A stretch of DNA of 64,000 nt, taken from NCBI RefSeq assembly GCF_900163655.1, contig NZ_FWFG01000048.1:62001-126000 (forward strand), written 5' to 3'. Both the position numbers and the translations under genes were made by a program. The notes beneath the pieces are model-generated. The model did not search any database, was not told the origin of the DNA, and saw only the letters and a program-made list of their open reading frames with translations. Numbering within the stretch: position 1 is the stretch's first letter; every line of letters begins with the position of its first letter. The DNA is from Brachybacterium nesterenkovii. Its GTDB lineage: Bacteria > Actinomycetota > Actinomycetes > Actinomycetales > Dermabacteraceae. Shown piece after piece: positions 36,376 through 45,138 of this stretch.

Positions 36376-37957
36376 CCACCACCCCCACCGACGCGAGGAC
36401 CCGCGGGGCTTCACCTCCGACGCCTTCTGCGGCATCCCGTTCGCGGCGCCGCCCCAGGGCGCCCTGCGCTTCGCGGCCCCGCAGGAGCCCGCGCCGTGGA
36501 CCGAGCCCCGCGATGCCTCCGCCTACGGCCCGACCCCGCAGCGGGTGCCGTTCGGCGAGGTCACCGCCATCCCCGAGCCGACGATCCCCGGCACCGAGAC
36601 CCTGAGCGTCAACGTGTTCACCCCACCGCTGGCCGACGCCGAGCGCGAGGGCGCCCGCCTGCCGGTGCTCGTGTGGATCCACGGCGGCGGCTACAGGGCC
36701 GGCAGCGCCGCGAGCCCCTGGTACGACGGGGCGGCGTTCGCCCGCGACGGCATCGTGACCGTGACGATCTCCTACCGCCTGGGCCTGGACGGCTTCGGCT
36801 CCGTGCCCGGCGCCCCCGACAACCGCGGACTGCGCGACCAGATCGCCGCCCTGACCTGGGTGCGCCGTGCGATCGGCGCCTTCGGCGGGGACCCGGAGCG
36901 CGTGACCATCGCCGGCCAGAGCGCCGGCGGCGGCTCCGTCCTGGCCCTGCTGGCCTCCCCCGCCGCCGAGGGCCTGTTCCGCGCCGGGATCTCCCAGTCC
37001 GGTGCGCTGCGACGCATGCCGCTCGAGACCGCGCGGGAGCGCACCGCGCGCCTCGCGCAGATCGCGGGCGTCGAGCCGACCCTCGAGGGTCTCGCGACCC
37101 TGGACGATGCGGCGATCGACGCGGCGCAGGCCGCCCTCGAGGGCGAGCTCGGCGCCGCGGCCCAGCAGGCGGCGGCCGCCTCCGCGGCGCCGCTGGCCGA
37201 CTGGGTGGCGGAGAACCTCGCGGGCGCGGACATGCCGGGCCTGGCCTTCTACCCCGTGGCCGACGACGAGATCCTGCCCCGGGAGATCCTGGACGCCCTG
37301 GCCGACCCGCCGGCGCGGCGCCCGCTGCTGGCGGGGGCCGTGGCCGATGAGTTCTCGATGGCGGGCGGCGCTCTCGCAGGGATGCTCGGCGGCGCCGACG
37401 TCGTCGAGGCCCTGGGCTCCACCGTGGTCGGGGATCTCGCCGGGCGTCTGGTCACCGAGCTCAACCGCGGGCACCCAGCGGCGGACGCCCTGGGCGGGAT
37501 CATCACCCTGGGCACGTTCCGCCTGCCGCTGCTCGAGGTGGCCGACCGCAGCGCGGGCCCCATCTTCGTCTACGACCTGCGCTTCGCGCCGCGCGGGGGC
37601 ACCGCGAGCCACTGCATCGACGTGCCCTTCGTCTTCGACGCCCTGGGCACCGCGGCCGAGCACGTCACGGCGCTGTGCGGCGAGCAGCCGCCGCAGGAGC
37701 TGGCCGATGCGGTCCACGGCGCGTGGGTGCGCTTCATCGCCGACGGCAAGCCGGGCTGGCCCGCCTGGGAGACCGCCGAGGGGCGCGGCATACGCCTGGG
37801 CGGGCCCGAGGCGTCGGGCGACTGCGCCGTCGAGCCCCTGCTGGGCCTCGAGCGCGCGCTGGCCGAGCGCCTCGCGGAGGCCGCACCGGTCGCCGAGCCC
37901 GATCCCGCGTCTTCCATCGCCCCTGCCCCTGATCACTCCCCGGAGGAGAACCGATGA
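36372..37957 (+). pseudogene. Type B carboxylesterase, N-terminal frameshift
   Basis: Alpha/beta-hydrolase of the carboxylesterase type B family, likely removing ester groups from glycans. The conserved FCGIPFAAPPQGALRF, the oxyanion motif WIHGGGY, the nucleophile elbow GQSAGGGS, the acid in VADEFS and the histidine region ASHCIDVPFVF are all present. The coupled ATG at 36372 reads only MTTTPTDARTRG in frame before the sequence moves to another frame. One missing base in the CGCGGGGC run near 36405 would restore MTTTPTDARTRGGFTSDAF. Unless this is a sequence error, translation from the coupled start fails. The C-terminus overlaps the next gene by 4 nt. Confidence 0.8.
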
Positions 37958-38982
37958 GCGCCCAGAACCCCGCCGTCACCGACACCACCACCGCCCCGGC
38001 GACCGCGCAGGCCGCCCTGCCCCAGATGCCCGAGATCCGCCCGCGCGTGCGCGTGATCAGCGACAACGACTACATCGGCGACCCCGACGGCCTCGTGCAG
38101 CTGGCCCACCACGCGCTCAGCCCCTCCGTCGAGCTCGTCGGCGTGATCGCCTCGCACCTGCGCGAGGGCGACCCGTTCGACCCCTCGGGCCGCTCCGCCG
38201 AGCGGGGCGTCGGCGCGGCCCGCGAGGTGCTGCGCCTGGCCGGGCGCGAGGACGTGCGCGTCGTCGCGGGCTCCGAGAAGGCCGTGCCGTCCGCGGACGC
38301 GGCCGTGATCGCCGCCGAGCGCGGCGGCAGCGAGGCCGTGCGCTTGATCGTCGACGAGGCGCTGCGGGAGGATCCGCGACCGCTGTACGTGTGCTGCGGC
38401 GGCTCCCTCACGGAGATCGCGAGCGCGCTGGCCGCAGCCCCGGAGATCGCCGAGCGCCTCACCGTGGTGTGGATCGGCGGAGCCGAGCATCCGGCAGCGC
38501 CCGTCGCGCCGGGCGTGCCGCCGGTCGAGTACAACACCGCGATCGATCCCGTCGCCGCGCGCCTGGTGCTCAACGCCTCGGCAGTGGAGCTGTGGCAGGT
38601 CCCGCGGGACGCCTATCGGCAGACCATCGCCTCGTTCGCGGAGCTCACCGTGCACATGGCGGGCGCCGGGGAGCTCGGCGCGCACCTGTTCGCGGCCCTC
38701 TCGCGGGTCACGGCCGAGGTGTCGGCCCTGGGCATGGACCCCGGGGAGGCCTACGTGCTCGGGGACTCCCCGCTGGTGCTGCTCACGGCGCTGCAGACGG
38801 CCTTCGAGCTCAGCCCCGCGTCCTCGTCCTTCCGCCGCCGCCCGGCCCCGGTGCTGACCGACGAGGGCGCGTACTCGGGCGAGGTGATGGCCGATCGCGA
38901 GATCACCGTGTGGGAGCGCCTCGACGTGGCCCTCATGCACCTCGACCTGTACGCCAAGCTGGCCCTGCGCGCCCGGGCCTGA
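37954..38982 (+). CDS. Nucleoside-hydrolase-like protein, atypical active site
   Basis: 342 residues related to inosine-uridine-preferring nucleoside hydrolases. The N-terminal calcium site, normally D-x-D-P-G-x-D-D, reads SDNDYIGDPDGLVQL, so the paired aspartates are replaced by Asp-Pro-Asp. Later family-like segments are LYVCCGGSLTEIASAL and VVWIGGAE, with N-T-A-I-D-P-V-A where nucleoside hydrolases bind ribose. It lies inside a glycoside hydrolase operon (4-nt overlap with the esterase, 41 nt before GH3). A role on a sugar-derived N- or O-glycoside rather than on nucleosides is therefore possible. Family membership is good; reaction unknown. Confidence 0.78.
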   Translation: MSAQNPAVTDTTTAPATAQAALPQMPEIRPRVRVISDNDYIGDPDGLVQLAHHALSPSVELVGVIASHLREGDPFDPSGRSAERGVGAAREVLRLAGREDVRVVAGSEKAVPSADAAVIAAERGGSEAVRLIVDEALREDPRPLYVCCGGSLTEIASALAAAPEIAERLTVVWIGGAEHPAAPVAPGVPPVEYNTAIDPVAARLVLNASAVELWQVPRDAYRQTIASFAELTVHMAGAGELGAHLFAALSRVTAEVSALGMDPGEAYVLGDSPLVLLTALQTAFELSPASSSFRRRPAPVLTDEGAYSGEVMADREITVWERLDVALMHLDLYAKLALRARA

Positions 38983-39023
38983 TCCGCCACCACCACCGCC
39001 GACCACCCCTCCAGGAGCCCCCG

Positions 39024-40973
39024 ATGACCTCCCGCCCCGATCTGGCCCTGCTCACCGCCGACGACGGCACGCGCTTCCGCGACCTCGACCACGACGGCGT
39101 CATGGCGCCGTTCGAGGACCCGCGGCTCTTGCCCGACGAGCGCGCCGCCGACCTGACGTCCCGCCTGAGCCTCGAGGAGAAGGCCGGGCTCATGTTCCAC
39201 AGCATCATCGAGATGTCCCCCGACGGGGAGCCGCTGACCGGCCCCGGGATGATCGCGACGATGGGCACCGAGGACATGGTGCTGCGGCGTCGGATCACGC
39301 ACGCCAACGTGCACGCGCTGGCGTCGAGCGGGCGTGCCACGGCCCGCTGGGCCAACACGGTCCAGGAGATGGCGGCCCAGGGGCCGCATTCGATCCCCGT
39401 GACGATCAGCTCCGATCCGCGCCACTCGATGGTGCAGAACGAGGGCGCCGCGTTCTCCGCGGGGGTCATGTCGGCCTGGCCGGAGCCCCTCGGCCTCGCG
39501 GCCCTCGACTCCCCCGAGGCGGTGCGGGAGTTCGCGGACATCGCCCGGCGCGAGTACCGGGCCGTCGGCATCCATGCGGCGCTGCACCCGCAGATCGACC
39601 TGGCGACCGAGCCGCGGTGGGGCCGCCAGTTCCACACCTTCGGCCCCGACGCCGAGCGGGTCTCGCGGATCGCCGAGGCCTACCTCGACGGCTTCCAGCT
39701 CACGGCGGAGCTGGGCCCGGAGTCGGTGGCCTGCATGGCCAAGCACTTCCCCGGCGGCGGCCCGCAGAAGGATGGGGAGGACCCCCACTTCCCCTACGGG
39801 CGCGAGCAGGTCTACCCGGGCGGGCGCTTCGAGATGCACCTCGAGCCGTTCCGCGCGGCCATCGCCCGCGGCGTCAGCGCCCTCATGCCCTACTACGGAA
39901 TGCCCGTCGGCCTGGTGCGCAACGGAGAGGCGATCGAGGAGGTGGGCTTCGGCTACAACCGGCAGGTCATCACGCAGATCCTGCGCGAGGAGCTGGGCTT
40001 CGACGGCGTCGTGTGCACGGACTGGGGCCTGGTCACGGACATGCACGCGATGGGCAAGCCGCTGCCGGCCCGCACCTGGGGCGTCGAGCACCTGGACGCC
40101 GACGAGCGGATCATCAAGGCCGTCGGCGCCGGGGTGGACCAGTTCGGCGGCGAGGAGTGCCCCGAGCGGATCGTCGCGCTCGTGCGGGACGGGCGGATAG
40201 ACGAGGCCCGCATCGACGCCTCCGTGCGCCGCCTGCTGCGGGTGAAGTTCCAGCTGGGGCTGTTCGACGACCCGTTCGTGGACGAGGACGCGGCCGAGCA
40301 GATCGTCGGGCTCGAGGAGTTCCGGGAGAGCGGGGCACGGGCGCAGGCGGCGTCGGTGATCGTGCTGAAGAACGGGGCGGATGCGCGGGCGGCGACCGCG
40401 GGGCAGGCTCCTGCGGCGGAGCGGGGCGCCGCGTCGGCGGCTGAGCGGAGCACCGCGTCGGCGGCGACCCTCGGCCCGGTCGTGCTGCCGCTGCCTGCGG
40501 ATGAGCGCCGCGTGTACGTCGAGGGCTTCTCCGAAGCCGCGGCCTCGCGGCTCGGGACGGTCGTGGCGGATCCCGCGGACGCCGATCTCGCGGTGGTGCG
40601 GCTCGCCGAGCCCTTCGACCCACGCGACGACCTGCTCCTGGAGTCCTTCTTCCACCAGGGCTCGCTCGAGTACCGCCCCGGCCTGGTCGCCCGTCTGCGG
40701 ACGGTCGCCGAGCAGGTGCCGCTCATCGTCGACGCGACGCTGCTGCGCCCGGCGATCCTCGCGCCGATCGCGGAGATCGCGACCGTGCTGGTCGGCAGCG
40801 CCGGGGTCTCCGACGATGCCCTGGTGGACGCGCTGACCGGTGCGGTCGAGCCGATCGGGACGCTGCCCTTCGAGATCCCCTCCTCGATGGACGCCGTGCG
40901 CGCCTCCCTCACCGACGTCCCCGGCGGCACCGCGGATCCGACGTTCCCGGCGCGCTTCCGCGCGGGGAGCTGA
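39024..40973 (+). CDS. GH3 beta-glycosidase
   Basis: 649-residue family 3 glycoside hydrolase. The N-terminal barrel shows SLEEKAGLMFH, HPQIDLATEPRWGR, MAKHFPGGG and the nucleophile aspartate in VVCTDWGL. The second domain begins at about residue 430 (ASVIVLKNG) and is interrupted by an Ala/Glu/Arg low-complexity insertion at about 450-485. There is no C-terminal fibronectin-like domain. AGGAG lies 7 nt before the ATG. Last gene of the LacI-linked cluster; probably a beta-glucosidase or beta-xylosidase finishing oligosaccharide breakdown. Confidence 0.9.
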   Translation: MTSRPDLALLTADDGTRFRDLDHDGVMAPFEDPRLLPDERAADLTSRLSLEEKAGLMFHSIIEMSPDGEPLTGPGMIATMGTEDMVLRRRITHANVHALASSGRATARWANTVQEMAAQGPHSIPVTISSDPRHSMVQNEGAAFSAGVMSAWPEPLGLAALDSPEAVREFADIARREYRAVGIHAALHPQIDLATEPRWGRQFHTFGPDAERVSRIAEAYLDGFQLTAELGPESVACMAKHFPGGGPQKDGEDPHFPYGREQVYPGGRFEMHLEPFRAAIARGVSALMPYYGMPVGLVRNGEAIEEVGFGYNRQVITQILREELGFDGVVCTDWGLVTDMHAMGKPLPARTWGVEHLDADERIIKAVGAGVDQFGGEECPERIVALVRDGRIDEARIDASVRRLLRVKFQLGLFDDPFVDEDAAEQIVGLEEFRESGARAQAASVIVLKNGADARAATAGQAPAAERGAASAAERSTASAATLGPVVLPLPADERRVYVEGFSEAAASRLGTVVADPADADLAVVRLAEPFDPRDDLLLESFFHQGSLEYRPGLVARLRTVAEQVPLIVDATLLRPAILAPIAEIATVLVGSAGVSDDALVDALTGAVEPIGTLPFEIPSSMDAVRASLTDVPGGTADPTFPARFRAGS

Positions 40974-41098
40974 ACCGCGGGGCGCTGAGAACCGCAGGGC
41001 ACGGCATCGCGGGGAGCTGATTCACCGGGCACGAGTGCTCAGGCGCCGCCGGTGCTGTGCGGCTCTGGACGGGCCGAGGGTCGGTGCTCGGCGAACGC

Positions 41099-41164
41099 GG
41101 GGTCGACGGCGAGCTCGGGGGCGACGGCGAGCACGGGGTCGACGGCGAGCACGGGGCGACAGCC
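41099..41164. repeat. 18-bp tandem repeat
   Basis: GGGGTCGACGGCGAGCAC repeated three times with small changes, plus a partial unit, in the gap between the GH3 gene and the toxin gene. Confidence 0.75.
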
Positions 41165-41185
41165 GGCGCTTCCGCTGAGCGCGGT

Positions 41186-41575
41186 TCAGCGTCGCGCGTC
41201 GACCACGCCGCTGCGCCCCATGCCCAGCAGCACGCTGTCCGAGGTCAGCAGCTCGGCGCGCTCTGCCGATGCCTGTGCCAGGAGCATCCGATCGAACGGG
41301 TCGTGTCGACGGAGGTCCGGGTCCTCGAGCAGCGTCGCGGCGTGGTGCGCCGTGAACGGCAGCTCACGCAGCCCGGACTCCGCGAAGATGCGCGGGAACG
41401 CGTCCGCGCCGGGGAGGGCGATCCGACCGAGCATGTGCTTGATCGCGATCTCCGAGACGGAGACCGCCGAGAAGCAGACCTGATCCGCTGATCCGATGCG
41501 CTCTCTCGCCTCCGGTCCGAGACGGGGGCTGTCCGCGACGAGCCACAGCAGCGCATTCGTGTCGAACAGGATCAT
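41186..41575 (-). CDS. vapC: PIN-domain toxin, VapC type
   Basis: 129-residue ribonuclease toxin. The PIN fold shows MILFDTNALLWLV with the first catalytic Asp, SAVSVSEIAIK with the conserved Glu, and HDPFDRMLLAQA plus LLTSDS with the later acidic residues. The ATG at 41575 was chosen because it overlaps the antitoxin stop by 4 nt (ATGA). Paired with the upstream antitoxin gene as a type II toxin-antitoxin system. VapC toxins cleave tRNA or rRNA. Confidence 0.93.
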   Translation of the reverse strand: MILFDTNALLWLVADSPRLGPEARERIGSADQVCFSAVSVSEIAIKHMLGRIALPGADAFPRIFAESGLRELPFTAHHAATLLEDPDLRRHDPFDRMLLAQASAERAELLTSDSVLLGMGRSGVVDARR

Positions 41576-41814
41576 GCGTCCTGCGCCCCGTAGAACATCT
41601 CCGCGATCTCCTCGTCGTGCCCGTCGAAGACATCCGGGTCGTGATCCGCGGCGTCCGGAGCCAGCCCGTAGACCACGCGCAGGGGGCGGTGCGGCACGAG
41701 ATCGACGAGCGGCGCCCCCGCCCGCGCGATCGTGATCTCCTCCCCCTCGAGGACGCGGGCGATGAGCGCGGAGAGGTTCGACTTGGCCTCGTGCATGTTG
41801 ACCCGCGTGGACAT
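41572..41814 (-). CDS. Phd/YefM-type antitoxin
   Basis: 80-residue antitoxin. The start MSTRVNMHEAKSNLSALIARVLEGEEITIARAGAPLVDLVP is the classic Phd/YefM DNA-binding domain, and the acidic C-terminus is expected to wrap the toxin. No ribosome site precedes the ATG. TATCGT ends 6 nt upstream, suggesting a leaderless, probably autoregulated transcript. Confidence 0.9.
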   Translation of the reverse strand: MSTRVNMHEAKSNLSALIARVLEGEEITIARAGAPLVDLVPHRPLRVVYGLAPDAADHDPDVFDGHDEEIAEMFYGAQDA

Positions 41815-41820
41815 GCGACC

Positions 41821-41826
41821 ACGATA
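41821..41826 (-). promoter_or_regulatory. -10 box of toxin-antitoxin operon
   Basis: TATCGT on the minus strand, 6 nt before the antitoxin ATG. Just upstream, a roughly 26-nt direct repeat (GTCCA...GGATCGGCGAGGCCC) lies at 41848-41905. Confidence 0.45.
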
Positions 41827-42001
41827 CCGGGCCCGGTCGGGCCCGGTCCAAGTCTGGATCGGCGAGGCCCCGTCCAGGCCCGGATCGGCGAGGCCCGGTG
41901 CGGCTCGGAGCCGGGCCGCCCCCGGGTCGAGGCGCGCGAGACGGCCCTCACGCAGCCCCGAGCGACACACCGACCTTTCCGATGACGTCGCATGGCGATA
42001 T

Positions 42002-42019
42002 CATCGTTTTTTGACGATG
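42002..42019 (+). promoter_or_regulatory. AT-rich palindrome before cation efflux gene
   Basis: CATCGT-TTTTTG-ACGATG, preceded by GATAT, 41 nt before the CDF start. It is an unusually AT-rich inverted repeat for this genome and a reasonable operator for a metal-sensing repressor. The regulator is not identified. Confidence 0.4.
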
Positions 42020-42059
42020 CCGCTGTGGCGGCACCGATCCGGGAGGGGGCGCGACCGCG

Positions 42060-43175
42060 ATGGGCACTGCGGACGAGGGTGAACGGCCGGGCCGCGGTCA
42101 CTCCGACTCCGGCGGGAGTCCCCTCCGCCCGGACCATGCGCACGCGGGCACGGGCACCCCCGGCCACGAGCTCGCACACCCGGGCGCGCAATCCCCGCCC
42201 CAGGCGCACGCGCACCCGAGCAGCCATTCCCCCTCCCCTGCACACGGCCACGGCCACGGCCACGGCCACGGCCACGGCCACGGCTCATCGTCCACCGCGC
42301 GCCTCGCCATCGCCGCCGCCCTGACCTGCGGGATCGTCATCGCCCAGGCCGTCGGCACCGTGCTGACCGGCAGCCTCGCGCTCCTCACCGATACCGCGCA
42401 CGCGCTCGTCGACGCCTCGGGCCTGATCATCGCGCTGACCGCCGCCGCGCTCATGCGCCGCCCCGCCACCAGCACCCGCACCTGGGGCCTGGCCCGGCTC
42501 GAGGTGCTCGCGGCGCTGGCGCAGTCGAGCCTGCTGATCGGCGTCGGCGTCTACACCGCGATCGAGGGGATCTCGCGTCTGGCCTCCCCGCCCGCGGTCG
42601 CCGCGCGGGAGCTGCTGGTGTTCGGCGTGATCGGCCTGGCCGCCAACGTCTTCGCGATCCTGGTCCTCGCGGGCGGGCGCGATGCGAGCCTGAACCTGCG
42701 CGCCGCCTTCCTCGAGGTCCTGAACGACGCGCTCGGCTCCGCCGGCGTCATCGCCGCAGCGATCATCATCGAGACCACGGGCTTCCTGCGCGCCGATGCG
42801 CTCGCGGGCCTGTTCATCGCCGCCCTGATCGTCCCGCGCGCCCTGCGGATCCTGCGCGAGACCGTCCGCATCCTCCTCGAATCCGTGCCGGCGGGCATCG
42901 ATCTCGACGATGTCCGCAGCCACCTGCTCGAGCTCGAGCACGTGCGGGGCGTCCACGACCTGCACGCCTCGACGATCGGCACCGGCCAGCCCGTGCTCTC
43001 GGCCCACGTGGTGGTCGATGCCAGATGTTTCGAGACCGCCCATGCGCTGCAGATCCTGCGGGACGTCCACGAGTGCGTGCGCACCCACTTCCCCGTCGCC
43101 TTCGAGCACGCCACGATCCAGCTCGAGACGCTCGAGATCGCCCGCGCCGAGGAGCCGCACGGCCTGCACGCGTGA
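42060..43175 (+). CDS. Cation diffusion facilitator (Zn/Cd/Co efflux)
   Basis: 371-residue CDF exporter with six helices. A 75-residue cytoplasmic N-terminus is rich in His, Pro and Gly and ends in seven His-Gly pairs encoded by a GGCCAC hexanucleotide repeat, presumably a metal buffer. The transport site is seen in LLTDTAHALVDASG (TM2, HxxxD) and FLEVLNDALGSAG (TM5, where relatives have HxxxD and this protein has NDALG). The C-terminal domain ESVPAGIDLDDVRSHL...VHDLHA is typical. Proton-coupled export of Zn(II) or similar is inferred. Confidence 0.92.
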   Translation: MGTADEGERPGRGHSDSGGSPLRPDHAHAGTGTPGHELAHPGAQSPPQAHAHPSSHSPSPAHGHGHGHGHGHGHGSSSTARLAIAAALTCGIVIAQAVGTVLTGSLALLTDTAHALVDASGLIIALTAAALMRRPATSTRTWGLARLEVLAALAQSSLLIGVGVYTAIEGISRLASPPAVAARELLVFGVIGLAANVFAILVLAGGRDASLNLRAAFLEVLNDALGSAGVIAAAIIIETTGFLRADALAGLFIAALIVPRALRILRETVRILLESVPAGIDLDDVRSHLLELEHVRGVHDLHASTIGTGQPVLSAHVVVDARCFETAHALQILRDVHECVRTHFPVAFEHATIQLETLEIARAEEPHGLHA

Positions 43176-43199
43176 GGCGAGCGCCGGGAACGGGACCCC

Positions 43200-43280
43200 G
43201 TGCTGGAACTGGTAGCCATACGTGCAGACACTCCTCATGAGAGCCGCGTCTGCACGTATGGCTACCAGTTCTGTCAGCAC
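43200..43280. repeat. 81-nt palindrome, family B copy 1
   Basis: A 23-bp perfect inverted repeat (arms 43207-43229 and 43248-43270, containing TAGCCATACGTGCAGAC) with an 18-nt loop, extended by GTGCTG/CAGCAC. It lies between the convergent CDF and MFS genes and contains the MFS stop codon. It may also work as a bidirectional terminator. A diverged copy of the same length is at 45761. Confidence 0.9.
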
Positions 43281-44485
43281 CGCACCGGCGCGTCGGACCA
43301 GGCGGGGATCAGGCGGTTCATCCGCTCGGACATCGCCAGGCCCAGGCCCGCGAACAGCAGCAGCGCCACCGGGAACAGCCACAGGCCGACCCACCCCGCG
43401 ACGGCGCCGAAAGCCGGCGGCATCAGCGTCGTGCCGAGGTAGGCGGCTGCCATCTGGATGCCGATGATCGCCTGGGAGTTGTTCTTCCCGAAGTTCGCGG
43501 GCGTCGAGTGGATGATCGCCGGGTAGATCGGGGCCGAGCCGAGGCCGGCGATGACCAGGCCGGCGAGCGCGAGGACGGGCGTGGGCAGCGGCAGCAGGAG
43601 CAGCAGCGCGCCGATGCCGACGAGCGTGAAGCCGCCGCGGATCAGCTGACGGTCCCCGATGCGATCGGCGACGAAGCCCGCGAGGAAGCGTCCGCCGGTG
43701 ACGCCGAGGAGGTACATCGCGGCGAACGTCGCCGCCGTCGCGGTGTCCACCCCGCGAGCGGAGACGAGGTAGGTCGAGGCCCACAGCATCGCGGTCGACT
43801 CGAGGGCGCAGTAGGCGAAGAACGTGGCCAGGATCAGCACGACGCCGGGGATCCGCAGCGCGGTCGCCAGCGGCACATGCCCGCCGGGACGCTCCTCGGC
43901 CTCGCCGTTCTCGTCGACCGGCACCGGGCGGGCGCGATCGACCTTCCCCCACAGCGGGATCGCGACGACCAGGGCGATCACTAAGGCCACCTGGATGATG
44001 CCGACGGTCAGGTAGGCGCTGGACCAGCCCGCCCCCATCGACAGGGCGGTGCCCATGATGAACGGGCTAATCGAGGCGCCGACGCCCCAGAAGCTGTGCA
44101 GCCAGTTCATGTGGCGGGCCGCGTAGTGCAGTGCCACGTAGTTGTTGAGGGCGGCGTCGACCGCTCCGGCGCCCAGGCCGTACGGGATCGCCCACAGGCA
44201 CAGCATCCAGAACGCGCTGGAGAACGAGAATCCCAGCAGGGCGACGGCCGTCATGCCCACGCTCACGGCCGTGACGACGCTCGCGCCCAGACGCCGGGTG
44301 AGGCGCTCCGAGGCGAGGCTCGAGACGATCGTGCCGGCGGCGATGATCATCGAGACGATGCCGGCGAAGGCGACGGGGACGTCGAGCTCGCCGTGCATGG
44401 CGGGCCAGCCGGCGCCGAGGAGGGCGTCGGGGAGGCCGAGGCTGATGAAGGCGATGTAGATGATCGCGAGGAGGAGCGCGTACAC
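43274..44485 (-). CDS. MFS transporter
   Basis: 403-residue twelve-helix major facilitator resembling the fucose/glucose permease-like or FucP-type branch. Seen: LGLPDALLGAGWPAMHGELDV, GLGAGAVDAALNNYVALHYAARHMNWLHSFWGVGA, a strong subfamily signature, and GLGSAPIYPAIIHSTPANFGKNNSQAIIGIQMAAAYLGT. Predicted sugar or drug:proton antiport or symport. The start is GTG with only a weak AAAGG far upstream. The last codon and stop fall inside the family B palindrome. Substrate unknown. Confidence 0.88.
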   Translation of the reverse strand: MYALLLAIIYIAFISLGLPDALLGAGWPAMHGELDVPVAFAGIVSMIIAAGTIVSSLASERLTRRLGASVVTAVSVGMTAVALLGFSFSSAFWMLCLWAIPYGLGAGAVDAALNNYVALHYAARHMNWLHSFWGVGASISPFIMGTALSMGAGWSSAYLTVGIIQVALVIALVVAIPLWGKVDRARPVPVDENGEAEERPGGHVPLATALRIPGVVLILATFFAYCALESTAMLWASTYLVSARGVDTATAATFAAMYLLGVTGGRFLAGFVADRIGDRQLIRGGFTLVGIGALLLLLPLPTPVLALAGLVIAGLGSAPIYPAIIHSTPANFGKNNSQAIIGIQMAAAYLGTTLMPPAFGAVAGWVGLWLFPVALLLFAGLGLAMSERMNRLIPAWSDAPVRC

Positions 44486-44765
44486 GGCGGGAGGCGGTGC
44501 CTTTCGGGGACGGCTGCTGCGGACGGCAGGCGGCGCGAGCAGGAGGGACCGGGGTCGACACGTCTGCGGATGAGCTCGCGAGGGGCGTCGATCGCACGGC
44601 GACCGGGCGCTGCCCCATCGCCGTGGGACCAGGGTACCCAGAAATAGGTGACCACATTTATTTAGTCGGGCGCCGCGTCCTCCGCCGGGCGCTCAGGTCG
44701 CCCACGGAGCTCCGGTCCGACTCGCGCTCCGTCTCCCATCCGCTCCCGACATCCGGTCCGTTGTT

Positions 44766-44947
44766 CCCCACCTCCGATCGGTGCTCCGCCTCCGATCCGT
44801 TCCCGACCTCCACTCCGCTGTTCCCCGTCTCCGGGCCGCGCTCCGTCCCCCGTCCGCTCCCCACCTCCGATCGGTGCTCCGCCTCCGATCCGTTCCCGAC
44901 CTCCACTCCGCTGTTCCCCGCCTCCGGGCCGCGCTCGGTCCCCCGTC
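44766..44947. repeat. 93-bp tandem duplication, intergenic
   Basis: Two copies of a 93-bp unit (starting CCCCACCTCCGATCGG) about 96% alike, inside a 650-bp gap between the MFS and VOC genes. The unit itself is built from CTCCGATCC-like sub-repeats. No gene is supported here. Confidence 0.85.
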
Positions 44948-45011
44948 GTCGCCTCCTGCGCGGAACGGCACACGCACCGGTGTCCCTTCGCCGCGCACTC
45001 CTGCGGTACGC

Positions 45012-45086
45012 GTCCAGAATCTGCAGTCCAGCGGCATGCGCCCCGCATATGGCGAGGCACGTGCCGTCTCGATGCATTCTGCGGAC
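45012..45086. repeat. 75-nt dispersed palindrome, family A copy 3
   Basis: Begins GTCCAGAATCTGCAGTCCAG, centre CCGCATATGG. It shares its first half almost exactly with copy 1 and its later GTCTC-GATGCAT part with copies 2 and 4. Confidence 0.85.
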
Positions 45087-45138
45087 CGAGCCGCCCGGTC
45101 CCACATCCCATCGCTGCGCGCTGTGGTCTCCTGGTGCC

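Noticed and set aside
41186-41814. Mobile island around the toxin-antitoxin pair
   Set aside because: No integrase, tRNA target, direct repeats or base-composition change flank the pair.
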